IMG/VR virus record: IMGVR_UViG_3300042691_034814
Coordinates: 1 to 24,899 of that record
Direction: 5' to 3' (one strand)
Origin: a virus
Length of the DNA stretch: 24,899 nucleotides
This document shows, in pieces, positions 7,625 through 15,023 of this stretch. A model generated the notes under the pieces. The model worked only from the letters and a program-made list of their open reading frames with translations, was not told the DNA's origin and did no database searches. Numbering within the stretch: position 1 is the stretch's first letter; each line of letters begins with the position of its first letter. Position numbers and translations under genes: made by a program.

Positions 7625-8314
7625 CTAAAATCTTGGCATGCAGCGATTTGTTTTTGCTTGGTTATGCCGTCTTGTTAATAATAACTTTCGCTCGTGTGAA
7701 TATCCGTCTTTAATCAAAGCTAGCTGATCAGGAGGATATCTGAAGTCCCTTGCATAGTTTGATGCAGCTAAATAGGCTAAATAACGCAGCCAATAATCGA
7801 ATGGAAGGTCGCCTGATTGATCTGGGAAATCTGATATTTGCTTATACCCATAAATATGCACTAGATATTCGCGATCAGGTAGTGTCCTAAATACAAATTC
7901 ATTGCCGTAATAAAGCATCATCGTTGGGTATCCACGGACTAGGATAAGGCTATTGTTAATACCCCATATAGAGTAGAACTCGCCTGGATCCTCATAAATC
8001 TGTAGACTATTCCAGCTTGTGCTTCGGTTGACAGGATCTTCAAACGATATAAATGCCTCAATGCCTATATTGACAAACTGATCTGCTGCGCCTACGTCAT
8101 TAAACGTATAAACACCATTAATCGTGCTGTCGTCAATCGTAAATGAGAGTGTACCGTAGTTTTCAAAAACCTTTACATCATCAGACATGGTAAGGCTGAT
8201 AGCATCGTTGAGGTAGCTTAAAAGAATTTCCGGTGAAGCATCAGGATCGTTAACGTTTTTACGTCCTAAGGCTCGTCTCATTATAGTTAGGCATTGAGTC
8301 ACTGATCTAGTCAT
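7625..8314 (-). CDS. Head-tail adaptor, P22 gp4-like by position
   Basis: 229 residues starting MTRSVTQCLTIMRRALGRKN. The N-terminal helices with LLSYLNDAISLTMSDDVKVF are typical of phage connector/adaptor proteins. A beta-rich middle follows (GTLSFTIDDSTINGVYTFND, SLQIYEDPGEFYSIWGI), then an aromatic, helical C-terminus (PFDYWLRYLAYLAASNYARD). It lies downstream of the capsid genes and upstream of the tail hub, where P22-like phages keep the gp4 adaptor that binds the portal and starts the tail. Its start overlaps the previous stop (TAATG). The assignment rests on order plus the helical N-terminus, so it is moderate. Confidence 0.5.
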   Translation of the reverse strand: MTRSVTQCLTIMRRALGRKNVNDPDASPEILLSYLNDAISLTMSDDVKVFENYGTLSFTIDDSTINGVYTFNDVGAADQFVNIGIEAFISFEDPVNRSTSWNSLQIYEDPGEFYSIWGINNSLILVRGYPTMMLYYGNEFVFRTLPDREYLVHIYGYKQISDFPDQSGDLPFDYWLRYLAYLAASNYARDFRYPPDQLALIKDGYSHERKLLLTRRHNQAKTNRCMPRF

Positions 8315-8772
8315 TATGTACCTGTGTAAACAGTTCTAACGGAAAATCTAGGCGTTTTATGATCGTAAAATGTTTCTTTAGAGCCGTCAGCCTTATTTCT
8401 CCATTTCCATTGTGGGTTTCCTAAAGAAGCTATATGGTGTATGACACATTCAGGCAAGTCATATTCAACACCAGGTTGCAACTTTTTATCAAAATGGATT
8501 AGATCATTGCTCAAATGCACCGGAACCGGATTGTTTGGTTGCTGGTTATTGTGCACTGTAACTCTTTGCTTAGGATGTAGCTCTTCAGGACATTGCTTAA
8601 TCTGGTATATACCTTCTTTCAAGCTTTTGTCTCTCTGTTTAGCAAGCTTATTAAGCCTACGCACTTCTTCATTGTATAGACGATAATCTCTTATTGAGTT
8701 TAAAGGCATATCTTCTAAAGGTACTCTCTCAGCTGCTTTATCTATAACTTCGTCAAGTGACTTCTTGGTCAT
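8314..8772 (-). CDS. Virion-module protein of unknown function
   Basis: 152 residues from ATG 8772, six bases after a GAGGAG ribosome site; the longer in-frame reading to 8832 has no ribosome site and begins in the previous gene. The N-terminal third is helical and charged (KSLDEVIDKAAERVPLEDMP, YNEEVRRLNKLAKQRDKSLK). The C-terminal part looks beta-rich (KQRVTVHNNQQPNNPVPVHL, LQPGVEYDLPECVIHHIASL). It overlaps the upstream gene by 20 bases. The position suggests a head completion or decoration component; I recognise no family. Confidence 0.5.
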   Translation of the reverse strand: MTKKSLDEVIDKAAERVPLEDMPLNSIRDYRLYNEEVRRLNKLAKQRDKSLKEGIYQIKQCPEELHPKQRVTVHNNQQPNNPVPVHLSNDLIHFDKKLQPGVEYDLPECVIHHIASLGNPQWKWRNKADGSKETFYDHKTPRFSVRTVYTGT

Positions 8773-9100
8773 TTTCATCTCCTCTATAATAAAAATTGGT
8801 CGGTACACGATTGACCGAACCCCCCGACACATACGGTGTGTAACCTGTCGAGTCTATATATTCATAGGTCGTGGCATCTTGCAAATCGAACGTGAATGGG
8901 CTTGTCACGATTATGCGATACCGATAATTGTTTATCTGATCTTGTCCACGTGGAATGGGCATCATTCCGTTTAAGTCAGTAATGCGCACAAAATCAAATG
9001 TATCAAATCCATCCTCTAAATCATGCTCAACGCTGCATGGATAGGAATTTGTTACATTAACGATATTTGCTCTATGTACTGCTTGTCCTAACGGTGGCAT
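8753..9100 (-). CDS. Small protein with E1-FCCH-like beta module
   Basis: 115 residues if it starts at ATG 9100, the only in-frame start with a good ribosome site (AAGGA four bases before). The frame is open to a TTG at 9178, so a 141-residue form is possible. The module covers nearly the whole protein, from RANIVNVTNSYPCSVEHDLE through FDFVRITDLNGM and YRYRIIVTSPFTFDLQDA to the end YTPYVSGGSVNR. It parallels part of the 9181-9948 product (VTITDLGDVG, RYSIVVLSPTTFSLKD, PYVSGGRIAL), so the two genes probably arose by domain duplication. These modules are common in phage capsid-associated proteins; the function is not known. Confidence 0.55.
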   Translation of the reverse strand: MPPLGQAVHRANIVNVTNSYPCSVEHDLEDGFDTFDFVRITDLNGMMPIPRGQDQINNYRYRIIVTSPFTFDLQDATTYEYIDSTGYTPYVSGGSVNRVPTNFYYRGDENDQEVT

Positions 9101-9180
9101 AGTATCCTTCATATAAAAGATGGTTTCTTGCGCAGCAACCATCAAAACGCGTAGGGGGCAAACACCATGTTTTCCCAAAC

Positions 9181-9948
9181 TTAGACTAGCAAATCACCTA
9201 GGTTATAAACCTGGCCATATTTGATGACTTCAATTAAGAATACATCGCCATCAGAACCCATAACTGCCGTACCCGCTGTAAGTTTATACTCAATCGGGTC
9301 ATAAGCGTATGGATTAGGATTATATGGGTTTAGATTGCTGTATGGAGTTACTTGCGGGTTGTTTAAGCTGATAACAGCTGTATCAAGAGCAATTCTTCCA
9401 CCGCTAACATATGGTGTAAACAGTGTACCATCGATAGGCTCACCAGTGATAACATCCTTGAGAGAGAATGTGGTTGGGGAGAGCACAACGATAGAATATC
9501 TGTTGTTGTTAAGCTGTTGCATACCACGGTCAGTAACGCCAACATCGCCAAGATCGGTAATAGTGACGATCTGGTTTGTCTGGAACGTATACGCACTGTG
9601 TGTGATGACTACAGGATCAGCAGCTGTGATACCGCTAATAGTTGCGTGTCTATCAGAAACGCCCCCTTCAGTATCTGCAACAGTGAAACCGTTAGTAGTT
9701 TCAAGAACAAAGTTAAACGATGCACCTGCTGACGTATCAACAACCTGTTCCTGGTAAGCGTCACCCGTAGGCGTTTGATCTCTAAACCAAACTGAGATAG
9801 GTTTTCCTGCTGCTGTAGCTGTCCAATCGGAAAGATTATAAAAAGTAACCTTGTCCGGCTGAAAGTTGAAAGTAAATGTATGGGCTGTTCCAGCTGAGAT
9901 AAATTTAAATGCCTCAGTACAGGTTTCGCCTAATTTTAAGTCTGCCAT
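9181..9948 (-). CDS. Capsid-associated protein with central E1-FCCH-like module
   Basis: 255 residues from ATG 9948, which has GGAGG seven bases upstream, a strong site that suggests high expression. The N-terminal domain is beta-rich (AGTAHTFTFNFQPDKVTFYN). The module spans about residues 103-187, from HATISGITAADPVVITHSAY to FTPYVSGGRIAL. The C-terminal part is Asn/Pro/Tyr-rich (YSNLNPYNPNPYAYDPIEYK) and ends YGQVYNLGDLLV. It immediately follows the major capsid gene, where many phages encode decoration or head-fibre proteins. A decoration role is an inference from position and abundance signal. Confidence 0.55.
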   Translation of the reverse strand: MADLKLGETCTEAFKFISAGTAHTFTFNFQPDKVTFYNLSDWTATAAGKPISVWFRDQTPTGDAYQEQVVDTSAGASFNFVLETTNGFTVADTEGGVSDRHATISGITAADPVVITHSAYTFQTNQIVTITDLGDVGVTDRGMQQLNNNRYSIVVLSPTTFSLKDVITGEPIDGTLFTPYVSGGRIALDTAVISLNNPQVTPYSNLNPYNPNPYAYDPIEYKLTAGTAVMGSDGDVFLIEVIKYGQVYNLGDLLV

Positions 9949-9959
9949 GTCGCGCCTCC

Positions 9960-10898
9960 TTAAGCTGCTGCTTTAGTTGATAAAAGAGTAACCATATGCG
10001 AGTCATCGAGTATGGCGGCATTAAACCAGGCTGTAAAACCCATAGACTGGAATCTATTGAGGTAGTCATTAAAGCCAAGTGGCTTCAAGATCATCTCAGT
10101 AGACACTTGATCTAATCCAACGTATCCATAAGCATTAGCGCCGATGAACGTGTTATAGTAGACTGGTGGGTTAGCATCAGTTTTAGTAACGAGTGTAGAT
10201 GTTACCCATCTTGCTTCGTCTGTAGCTCCATATTCCGCTTGCAATACTGGCTCTTGTGATCCGTACTGTGAAGTAGGTACAAAAGCTGCAAGAGAGCGAA
10301 TGTCTGGTTTTAAGTTTACGTGAGCAGTAACCCAGAAACCAGCTTCTACGGGTCCTGTACCAAATTTGGATGTACCTTCGATTGTCGGTGTCATCTTTTC
10401 AGTGTTGTTATCATCAAGATACTGTATAGCTCTGTTGACGTCTGTCTGTGTGAGTTCTGTAATCGCGTTACCATTCACACCATTAAGACATGAAATTTGA
10501 GGTACAGCAGCTGCCCAAACGTCTCTAGTTACCTTGTCAAGCATTGTATGCATACATTGAGAGAGGTTATCTGCTGTTTCAGAAGCAGTATCATCTTCAA
10601 CGACAAGCAAAACTTTACGGGAAAGAAGTACAACCTTACCAAATTCTTGAATGGTAACGTTGATGTCAAATTTTTGGATTTGCTCAGGTGCTGGATCTGC
10701 TCCTTCTGGCAAAACTACTGGATCAGAATCAAGGTTTTCTTGTCTTCTGAACGCCATTGTATCGGTATTCTTTTGCGGTAAAGTAAATGCTCTACCAAAT
10801 AAGTTGTGGACGTTTTGAGGCTTGCTTCTCTGAAGCAAAGCTCTATGCGCCCAGCGGTCGGACATTGAACCGTATCCGCTAGTGGTTGTTACTGACAT
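9960..10898 (-). CDS. Major capsid protein, N4-gp56 family-like
   Basis: 312 residues from ATG 10898, seven bases after GAGGAG. It has the layout of N4-gp56-type HK97-fold capsid proteins: an N-terminal arm (RALLQRSKPQNVHNLFGRAF), the strand TMAFRRQENL, then LPEGADPAPEQIQKFDINVT and IQEFGKVVLLSRKVLLVVED. A spine helix with TADNLSQCMHTMLDKVTRDV follows. The C-terminal half carries the characteristic GFWVTAHVNLKPDIRSLAAF target-plus-helix segment. It follows a scaffold-like gene and precedes a decoration candidate, the normal capsid order. At 312 residues it is on the short side for the family. The fold is known for the family; the call is from pattern reading. Confidence 0.75.
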   Translation of the reverse strand: MSVTTTSGYGSMSDRWAHRALLQRSKPQNVHNLFGRAFTLPQKNTDTMAFRRQENLDSDPVVLPEGADPAPEQIQKFDINVTIQEFGKVVLLSRKVLLVVEDDTASETADNLSQCMHTMLDKVTRDVWAAAVPQISCLNGVNGNAITELTQTDVNRAIQYLDDNNTEKMTPTIEGTSKFGTGPVEAGFWVTAHVNLKPDIRSLAAFVPTSQYGSQEPVLQAEYGATDEARWVTSTLVTKTDANPPVYYNTFIGANAYGYVGLDQVSTEMILKPLGFNDYLNRFQSMGFTAWFNAAILDDSHMVTLLSTKAAA

Positions 10899-10919
10899 TA
10901 GTGTCTCCTCGTTGTACTC

Positions 10920-11534
10920 CTATCGACGTACACGTTTAGACTCTCTATAAGCGCGGTATTCAGCATCAGTCATGGCCATGAAATCTTTAACTTCATTTAT
11001 TGCACTAGCCTTAGGTACAGAAGTTGGCGAATTTGGTGCATCCCTTCTTTTCTCTACAGGCTTAGCAACTTTGCGTTCTTTAGTTGAGAGCGCGTCCATT
11101 AACTCATAAGCTTCTTCCCAGCGATTAGGAGCGTGCTTTAACGCTTCTGCCAAATAGGGTTTTTTTTCTAAAAAATCCTCTAAGTTAGCTTGCAGACGCT
11201 CGTATTTTTCAGGATTGTTTCTAGCCCATTGGCGTTCTTCCACAATCCGTATAATCACATTTTGCGTTTGTCCGAGATCGGCTCTTGTTGCGGACTCATA
11301 TTGTGAATGATCCTCAACTTGTTGCTTCTGCTTCTCGAACTGCATAGCCCTTTGTTCTGCTTCTTGCCGTTTCTTTCGCTCTTTAATAAACTTAGAAAGT
11401 GGCACGTGGTCTTCTTTTGGAAGATCATCTTGAGCTATCTCATTAGCGATCTCGATCTTTTGATCTTGGATCATCTCTTGAGCAAGCTCTGTTCCTGCGT
11501 TTTCTTGAGGTGTTACTATTTCCTCGTCTGGCAT
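10920..11534 (-). CDS. Capsid scaffolding protein
   Basis: 204 residues starting MPDEEIVTPQENAGTELAQE behind AGGAGGG. It is acidic at the N-terminus and then almost wholly helical and highly charged, with coiled-coil runs such as LSKFIKERKKRQEAEQRAMQ and FEKQKQQVEDHSQYESATRA. The C-terminus is basic (AEYRAYRESKRVRR), as in many scaffolds that bind the coat through a basic tail. There are almost no cysteines or hydrophobic cores. Position directly upstream of the major capsid gene and composition both match scaffolding proteins, which guide procapsid assembly and then leave. No protease domain is fused to it. Confidence 0.7.
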   Translation of the reverse strand: MPDEEIVTPQENAGTELAQEMIQDQKIEIANEIAQDDLPKEDHVPLSKFIKERKKRQEAEQRAMQFEKQKQQVEDHSQYESATRADLGQTQNVIIRIVEERQWARNNPEKYERLQANLEDFLEKKPYLAEALKHAPNRWEEAYELMDALSTKERKVAKPVEKRRDAPNSPTSVPKASAINEVKDFMAMTDAEYRAYRESKRVRR

Positions 11535-11574
11535 AAATGCCCTCCTTTTACGTAACTAGCATGAGATTATCCGA

Positions 11575-11946
11575 TCATGACGGCATTGCGCCTTTTGCTT
11601 GTAGGTAGGCTACACCGTTTTCATTAAATATCGGCTTTGGCTTTTGTCCAGGTTTTTTGGCCGGAACCATCCAAAGTAGTTCACAAATTGATTTCCTATT
11701 GCAGACCCAGAATACAAAGCTATTTGTCATGAACTGAGGCAGTTTATACGTGATATAAGGCGGACTGATGCAGAATTCTCCCTTATCATTAAACTTGGCG
11801 TGTAATGTTAGAAAGTATGTCTGATCCAAATGCTGGTGTTGCATAACAGTTTTGTCCACGACGTCATCTATAACTTTTTTCAATGAAGCTTTCTCATCTA
11901 TGACATCTTCGGGCAAAATTAATCCGCTGGCTGCGTCAAATTTCAT
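11575..11946 (-). CDS. Virion-module protein of unknown function
   Basis: 123 residues starting MKFDAASGLILPEDVIDEKA. A helical, acidic N-terminus is followed by beta-like strands (FLTLHAKFNDKGEFCISPPY, FVFWVCNRKSICELLWMVPA). The Pro/Lys linker KKPGQKPKPIF leads to a short C-terminal end. The ribosome site is weak (AAAGCGG), and the gene lies between two small or structural genes in the late transcript. No signal peptide or catalytic motif is visible. It is likely a minor head gene by location. Confidence 0.45.
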   Translation of the reverse strand: MKFDAASGLILPEDVIDEKASLKKVIDDVVDKTVMQHQHLDQTYFLTLHAKFNDKGEFCISPPYITYKLPQFMTNSFVFWVCNRKSICELLWMVPAKKPGQKPKPIFNENGVAYLQAKGAMPS

Positions 11947-11957
11947 GTAAAACCGCT

Positions 11958-12173
11958 TTACATCCCTGCTTTTCCACGCATAGAATCATTTTCAGCATGC
12001 GCTTTTTGCAAAAGCCTGTTAGCTTTATTTTGCTGTGGATTCATTCCAGGCCCACACATAGGTGATACTCTTGACGCAGCAGACATTGGGTTTGAACCGT
12101 ATGAGCACATGCCTTTTCCTGATTGCAGAAGACCTTTTTTCCCACCGCTTCCGCTTGATTTATCGTATGCCAT
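11958..12173 (-). CDS. Small Gly/Ser/Met-rich protein of unknown function
   Basis: 71 residues from ATG 12173, seven bases after AGGAG. Low complexity: GSGGKKGLLQSGKGMCSYGS, then Met/Pro/Gly/Ala-rich, ending in a short basic helix (NKANRLLQKAHAENDSMRGK). It is the first minus-strand gene after the HNH insertion and would be reached by transcripts from the portal promoter only by crossing that gene antisense. Function unknown. Confidence 0.45.
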   Translation of the reverse strand: MAYDKSSGSGGKKGLLQSGKGMCSYGSNPMSAASRVSPMCGPGMNPQQNKANRLLQKAHAENDSMRGKAGM

Positions 12174-12185
12174 AATTAACTCCTA

Positions 12186-12194
12186 TGGTATAAT
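12186..12194 (+). promoter_or_regulatory. Extended -10 promoter of the HNH gene
   Basis: TGGTATAAT is a perfect -10 box with the extended TGn motif; no good -35 box is present. Transcription would begin near 12201, only one or two bases before the ATG at 12203, predicting a leaderless mRNA. Confidence 0.5.
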
Positions 12195-12202
12195 GGTTGA
12201 TA

Positions 12203-12748
12203 ATGGATAGAATTTGTAAAAATTGTAAAAAAAACTTTCTTAAAACGCGGAAAAACCGCGGCAACTGGATGTATTGCTCTAGAAAATGCTACAGTGAAGA
12301 TCACCATGTTTTGACAAATTGCGCGGTATGTAACACTGAGTTTAGACACCACAAAACCAAAAAAAGAAGATTTTGCGGAATAAGTTGCTCTAACAAATCG
12401 AGATATGAAATTATTTTGATTCCTTGCAAGGTTTGTGGAACTAATTTCAGAAAATCTAATGATAATTCGTTTTTTTGCTCTAATGAATGCTACAACAAAT
12501 CTGGAAATCGAAGTAAAAATAAAGTCAGGGATAAAAACCCCAATTTTATTAGAGGTAAGTTTAGCTACAGAAAATATGCTCTCCGCGAACTTCCAAATGA
12601 ATGTATTATTTGCAAAAAAACCGAGAAGCTTGATGCTCATCATATTGATGAGAATAGAGAAAACAATGAACTCTATAATCTTGCTATTCTTTGTCATTCT
12701 TGCCATATGAAATACCATCATAATACCTTAGAGTTTACTGAACTCTAA
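12203..12748 (+). CDS. HNH endonuclease with three N-terminal zinc motifs (free-standing homing type)
   Basis: 181 residues on the strand opposite to all neighbours. Three Cys-rich modules come first: C5-x2-C8...C25-x3-C29, C40-x2-C43...C58-x3-C62 and C75-x2-C78...C92-x3-C96. The C-terminal nuclease has C134-x2-C137, then LDAHHIDENRENNELYNLAI and C164-x2-C167-H168, a complete zinc-stabilised HNH motif. Such genes are usually selfish homing endonucleases that cut phage genomes lacking them; zinc modules help target binding. The start is ATG 12203 with no Shine-Dalgarno site; an extended -10 box lies just upstream. Its stop overlaps the portal stop by four bases, tail to tail, which suggests a precise insertion between late genes. 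Confidence 0.8.
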   Translation: MDRICKNCKKNFLKTRKNRGNWMYCSRKCYSEDHHVLTNCAVCNTEFRHHKTKKRRFCGISCSNKSRYEIILIPCKVCGTNFRKSNDNSFFCSNECYNKSGNRSKNKVRDKNPNFIRGKFSYRKYALRELPNECIICKKTEKLDAHHIDENRENNELYNLAILCHSCHMKYHHNTLEFTEL

Positions 12749-14913
12749 GAGCCTCCTTCTTGCATTGTTTGCATATTTTGGCGAGCAAATTGCTCCATTT
12801 GTTGCTGGGCTTCTAGCTGCATATTCTCAGCAGAGCCCTGCGTTTCTGTATTAATTTGATCTGATTGAGCATGTATTTTCTGGTCAATATTTTCACGATC
12901 CCCAGCTTCTTGCTGCTCAAGCATATTCACAAACTCCAGTACCTTGATAATTCTATCATCGCGAAGGGCTGCAATTTCGGTGATGGTCTTAGCTCTTGCA
13001 AGGGCTGCTTGTGCTCTATTTTCTTCAGCTTCTGAAGCTCTCTCAGAGGCCAGAGAAACATTTGCAATGACTCTTGCTCTTCTCTCTTGCGCGAGAGATA
13101 GCATTTGCTCTTTCTGGGCATTTGCAAGCTCCAGCGCTAATCGTTCTTGCTCATCAATTTTTGCTTGCTGCTGTGCCATATTTTGTTCTTGAGCCTTGAT
13201 AGCTTCTTGCAGATCGCTTAAACCAGACATTTGTAGCGCACGGACAATTTCAGATTGCGGAACATCCACCACTTGGTCTTTTTTAAGCTGTACAAGCTCG
13301 TAATAGTAAGCATCCTTCTGAGATTTGCTGCGTACACCCTCTTTGATGACTGCATCGTATTGCTCAAAATCTTTGTCATAGAACTGCTGTGTTGGCTCTT
13401 CACCTAAGATTCTAGCTACTTTCCCAGGACTATAGGTACTTTGCATACACTTCAAAATCAGTCCGCCAAGTATTTGCTGGGCTGTCTCAATATTATCAAA
13501 CAGTTTTCTATTGCCACGTAGACCTTGTGCTATTCTAACCTCAGCTAAACGACCAGAAACTTGTGTGTTACCTTTTTCATCAACACCTAAGACGGATTCA
13601 TTGACGTTTGAGAGAGTTAGAGAAAGCTGATCTAAAACTTTTTGGTATTCAATTAAAGCTGGATTACATCCACCCCCTTGGAGCTGCTGTACAGAGTCCA
13701 TACCGGCAGGAGCATTTTCTGGGTCGATACCGATTAGCTTATTTTGTCCTGACTGTTGCAAATCGTTTACATCAGCGACAGACCCTATCATGTATTTGAA
13801 ACCGGTTGAAATGTCAGAATCCATCATGTCAACGATTTTCATGTGCCGCTTGTTAAATTGTCTTTGCATAGACCAGTTACAAGAAGCAATACCTTGGACT
13901 CTTTGTGATGGCATCCATATTGAAGGCTCAAAGTATCCTAAGACTGGAACAAAAGGATAGGTTTCAACAATTCCAGTTTTGTCCTCTCCACAATAAAAGG
14001 GTATGCCATTGAGAAGTATGTGCAATTCAATATATGGACGATCAACATTCATGATCTCGACATTGGGCAGATTTTCGGAATCAATGCCTTCGCCTGAATA
14101 TTTAAGCCTTTCTATTCTAGATAGACCTAGTTTAAGGCGATCAAGTTCATCTTTGTCTAGATCCGTGATATCTCTGTAATGTGAGTTATTTAGATCAACT
14201 AGCATCTTACGCTTTCGCGATGTGCGCTTATAGTATTGGTCATAAGCTAACAGGTTGCGCTTACGCGAGAATGTCGTAAATTCTGGGTGATATTGCATAA
14301 ATTTGTCGTCACGATATGACATTTGCAAATCATCAATTTCTTTAGGATCAATAAATGGTAGCAACTGTTTAGCAACATTTTTATCGACTAAATCTCTTGT
14401 GATGGCAAAAGAGCAATCATTAAGAGAGATATTTTCAAAAGTTGGATCAAGCACAAATGAATTATATGTACGCTTAAAAAACGATATGTCGCCATTAATA
14501 AAATCTTTTGAGTAGTCCATCTGGATACCGCAAAGGGACATGCCAGATTTAAACATCTCATCACAGGCATCTAAGAAAATAGGAAATCCTTGTCCTTTAT
14601 CCCAAATGTAGTAGCCAAGTTTAGTGAATTGATCAGCTGTTTTTTGGTCGGATCCTTCAACAGGCCCATAGATGATTTCATTGATGTTGTCGCGTAGATA
14701 CCCGGAGAAAAACTGAAGAGGGCGACGAATGATATTGAATTCAAGAGGTTCACGGCCCTCTTTGATAAGAGATTTGCGCTCGTCATCAGACCATGTATAA
14801 CCTGACGCTGCTAGAGTATAAACTTGAGCATCTTTAAAATAGGGTGCCCAGAAATCACTAGCATAGCGGTAGTTTTCTTGAAACTCGCCTCTTATTTCGC
14901 AGTCAGTATACAT
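12745..14913 (-). CDS. Portal protein, P22-like, with long coiled-coil C-terminus
   Basis: 722 residues, close to P22 gp1 in length. It starts MYTDCEIRGEFQENYRYASD behind GAGGTG. The head of the protein has the P22-type opening with WSDDERKSLIKEGREPLEFN and PLQFFSGYLRDNINEIIYGP. The core continues to IASCNWSMQRQFNKRHMKIV, a helical segment typical of portal stems. About residues 580-690 form a Gln/Glu/Ala-rich coiled coil (AQEQNMAQQQAKIDEQERLA), equivalent to the barrel helix. The portal dodecamer forms the DNA entry vertex. It follows large terminase and has its own promoter at 14933-14962. At the 3' end it meets the HNH gene tail to tail. Confidence 0.8.
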   Translation of the reverse strand: MYTDCEIRGEFQENYRYASDFWAPYFKDAQVYTLAASGYTWSDDERKSLIKEGREPLEFNIIRRPLQFFSGYLRDNINEIIYGPVEGSDQKTADQFTKLGYYIWDKGQGFPIFLDACDEMFKSGMSLCGIQMDYSKDFINGDISFFKRTYNSFVLDPTFENISLNDCSFAITRDLVDKNVAKQLLPFIDPKEIDDLQMSYRDDKFMQYHPEFTTFSRKRNLLAYDQYYKRTSRKRKMLVDLNNSHYRDITDLDKDELDRLKLGLSRIERLKYSGEGIDSENLPNVEIMNVDRPYIELHILLNGIPFYCGEDKTGIVETYPFVPVLGYFEPSIWMPSQRVQGIASCNWSMQRQFNKRHMKIVDMMDSDISTGFKYMIGSVADVNDLQQSGQNKLIGIDPENAPAGMDSVQQLQGGGCNPALIEYQKVLDQLSLTLSNVNESVLGVDEKGNTQVSGRLAEVRIAQGLRGNRKLFDNIETAQQILGGLILKCMQSTYSPGKVARILGEEPTQQFYDKDFEQYDAVIKEGVRSKSQKDAYYYELVQLKKDQVVDVPQSEIVRALQMSGLSDLQEAIKAQEQNMAQQQAKIDEQERLALELANAQKEQMLSLAQERRARVIANVSLASERASEAEENRAQAALARAKTITEIAALRDDRIIKVLEFVNMLEQQEAGDRENIDQKIHAQSDQINTETQGSAENMQLEAQQQMEQFARQNMQTMQEGGS

Positions 14914-14932
14914 CTCACCTCAAATAAATTTC

Positions 14933-14962
14933 ATATTATTTATTCCTAAGATGACATGTCAA
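14933..14962 (-). promoter_or_regulatory. Strong promoter with palindromic operator before the portal gene
   Basis: Read on the minus strand: TTGACA (14962-14957), 18 bases, TAATAT (14938-14933), or 17 bases to the shifted box ATAATA. The perfect 10-bp palindrome TGACATGTCA (14952-14961) overlaps the -35 box and is a candidate operator. The 14914-15023 gap holds no gene, but has another dyad with arms GATATG/CATATC, upstream of the promoter. Confidence 0.6.
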
Positions 14963-15023
14963 AGTATTATATTTGTTTTTATAAGAAGACGGTGTTTTTA
15001 TATGCAGATATGCTTTTACATAT

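Noticed and set aside
9335-9757. 140-residue plus frame in the decoration-candidate gene
   Set aside because: Antisense shadow of a well-supported gene with a GGAGG site.
12176-12721. 181-residue minus-strand frame antisense to the HNH gene
   Set aside because: It mirrors the HNH gene; its product has no coherent domain while the plus frame has complete zinc and HNH motifs.
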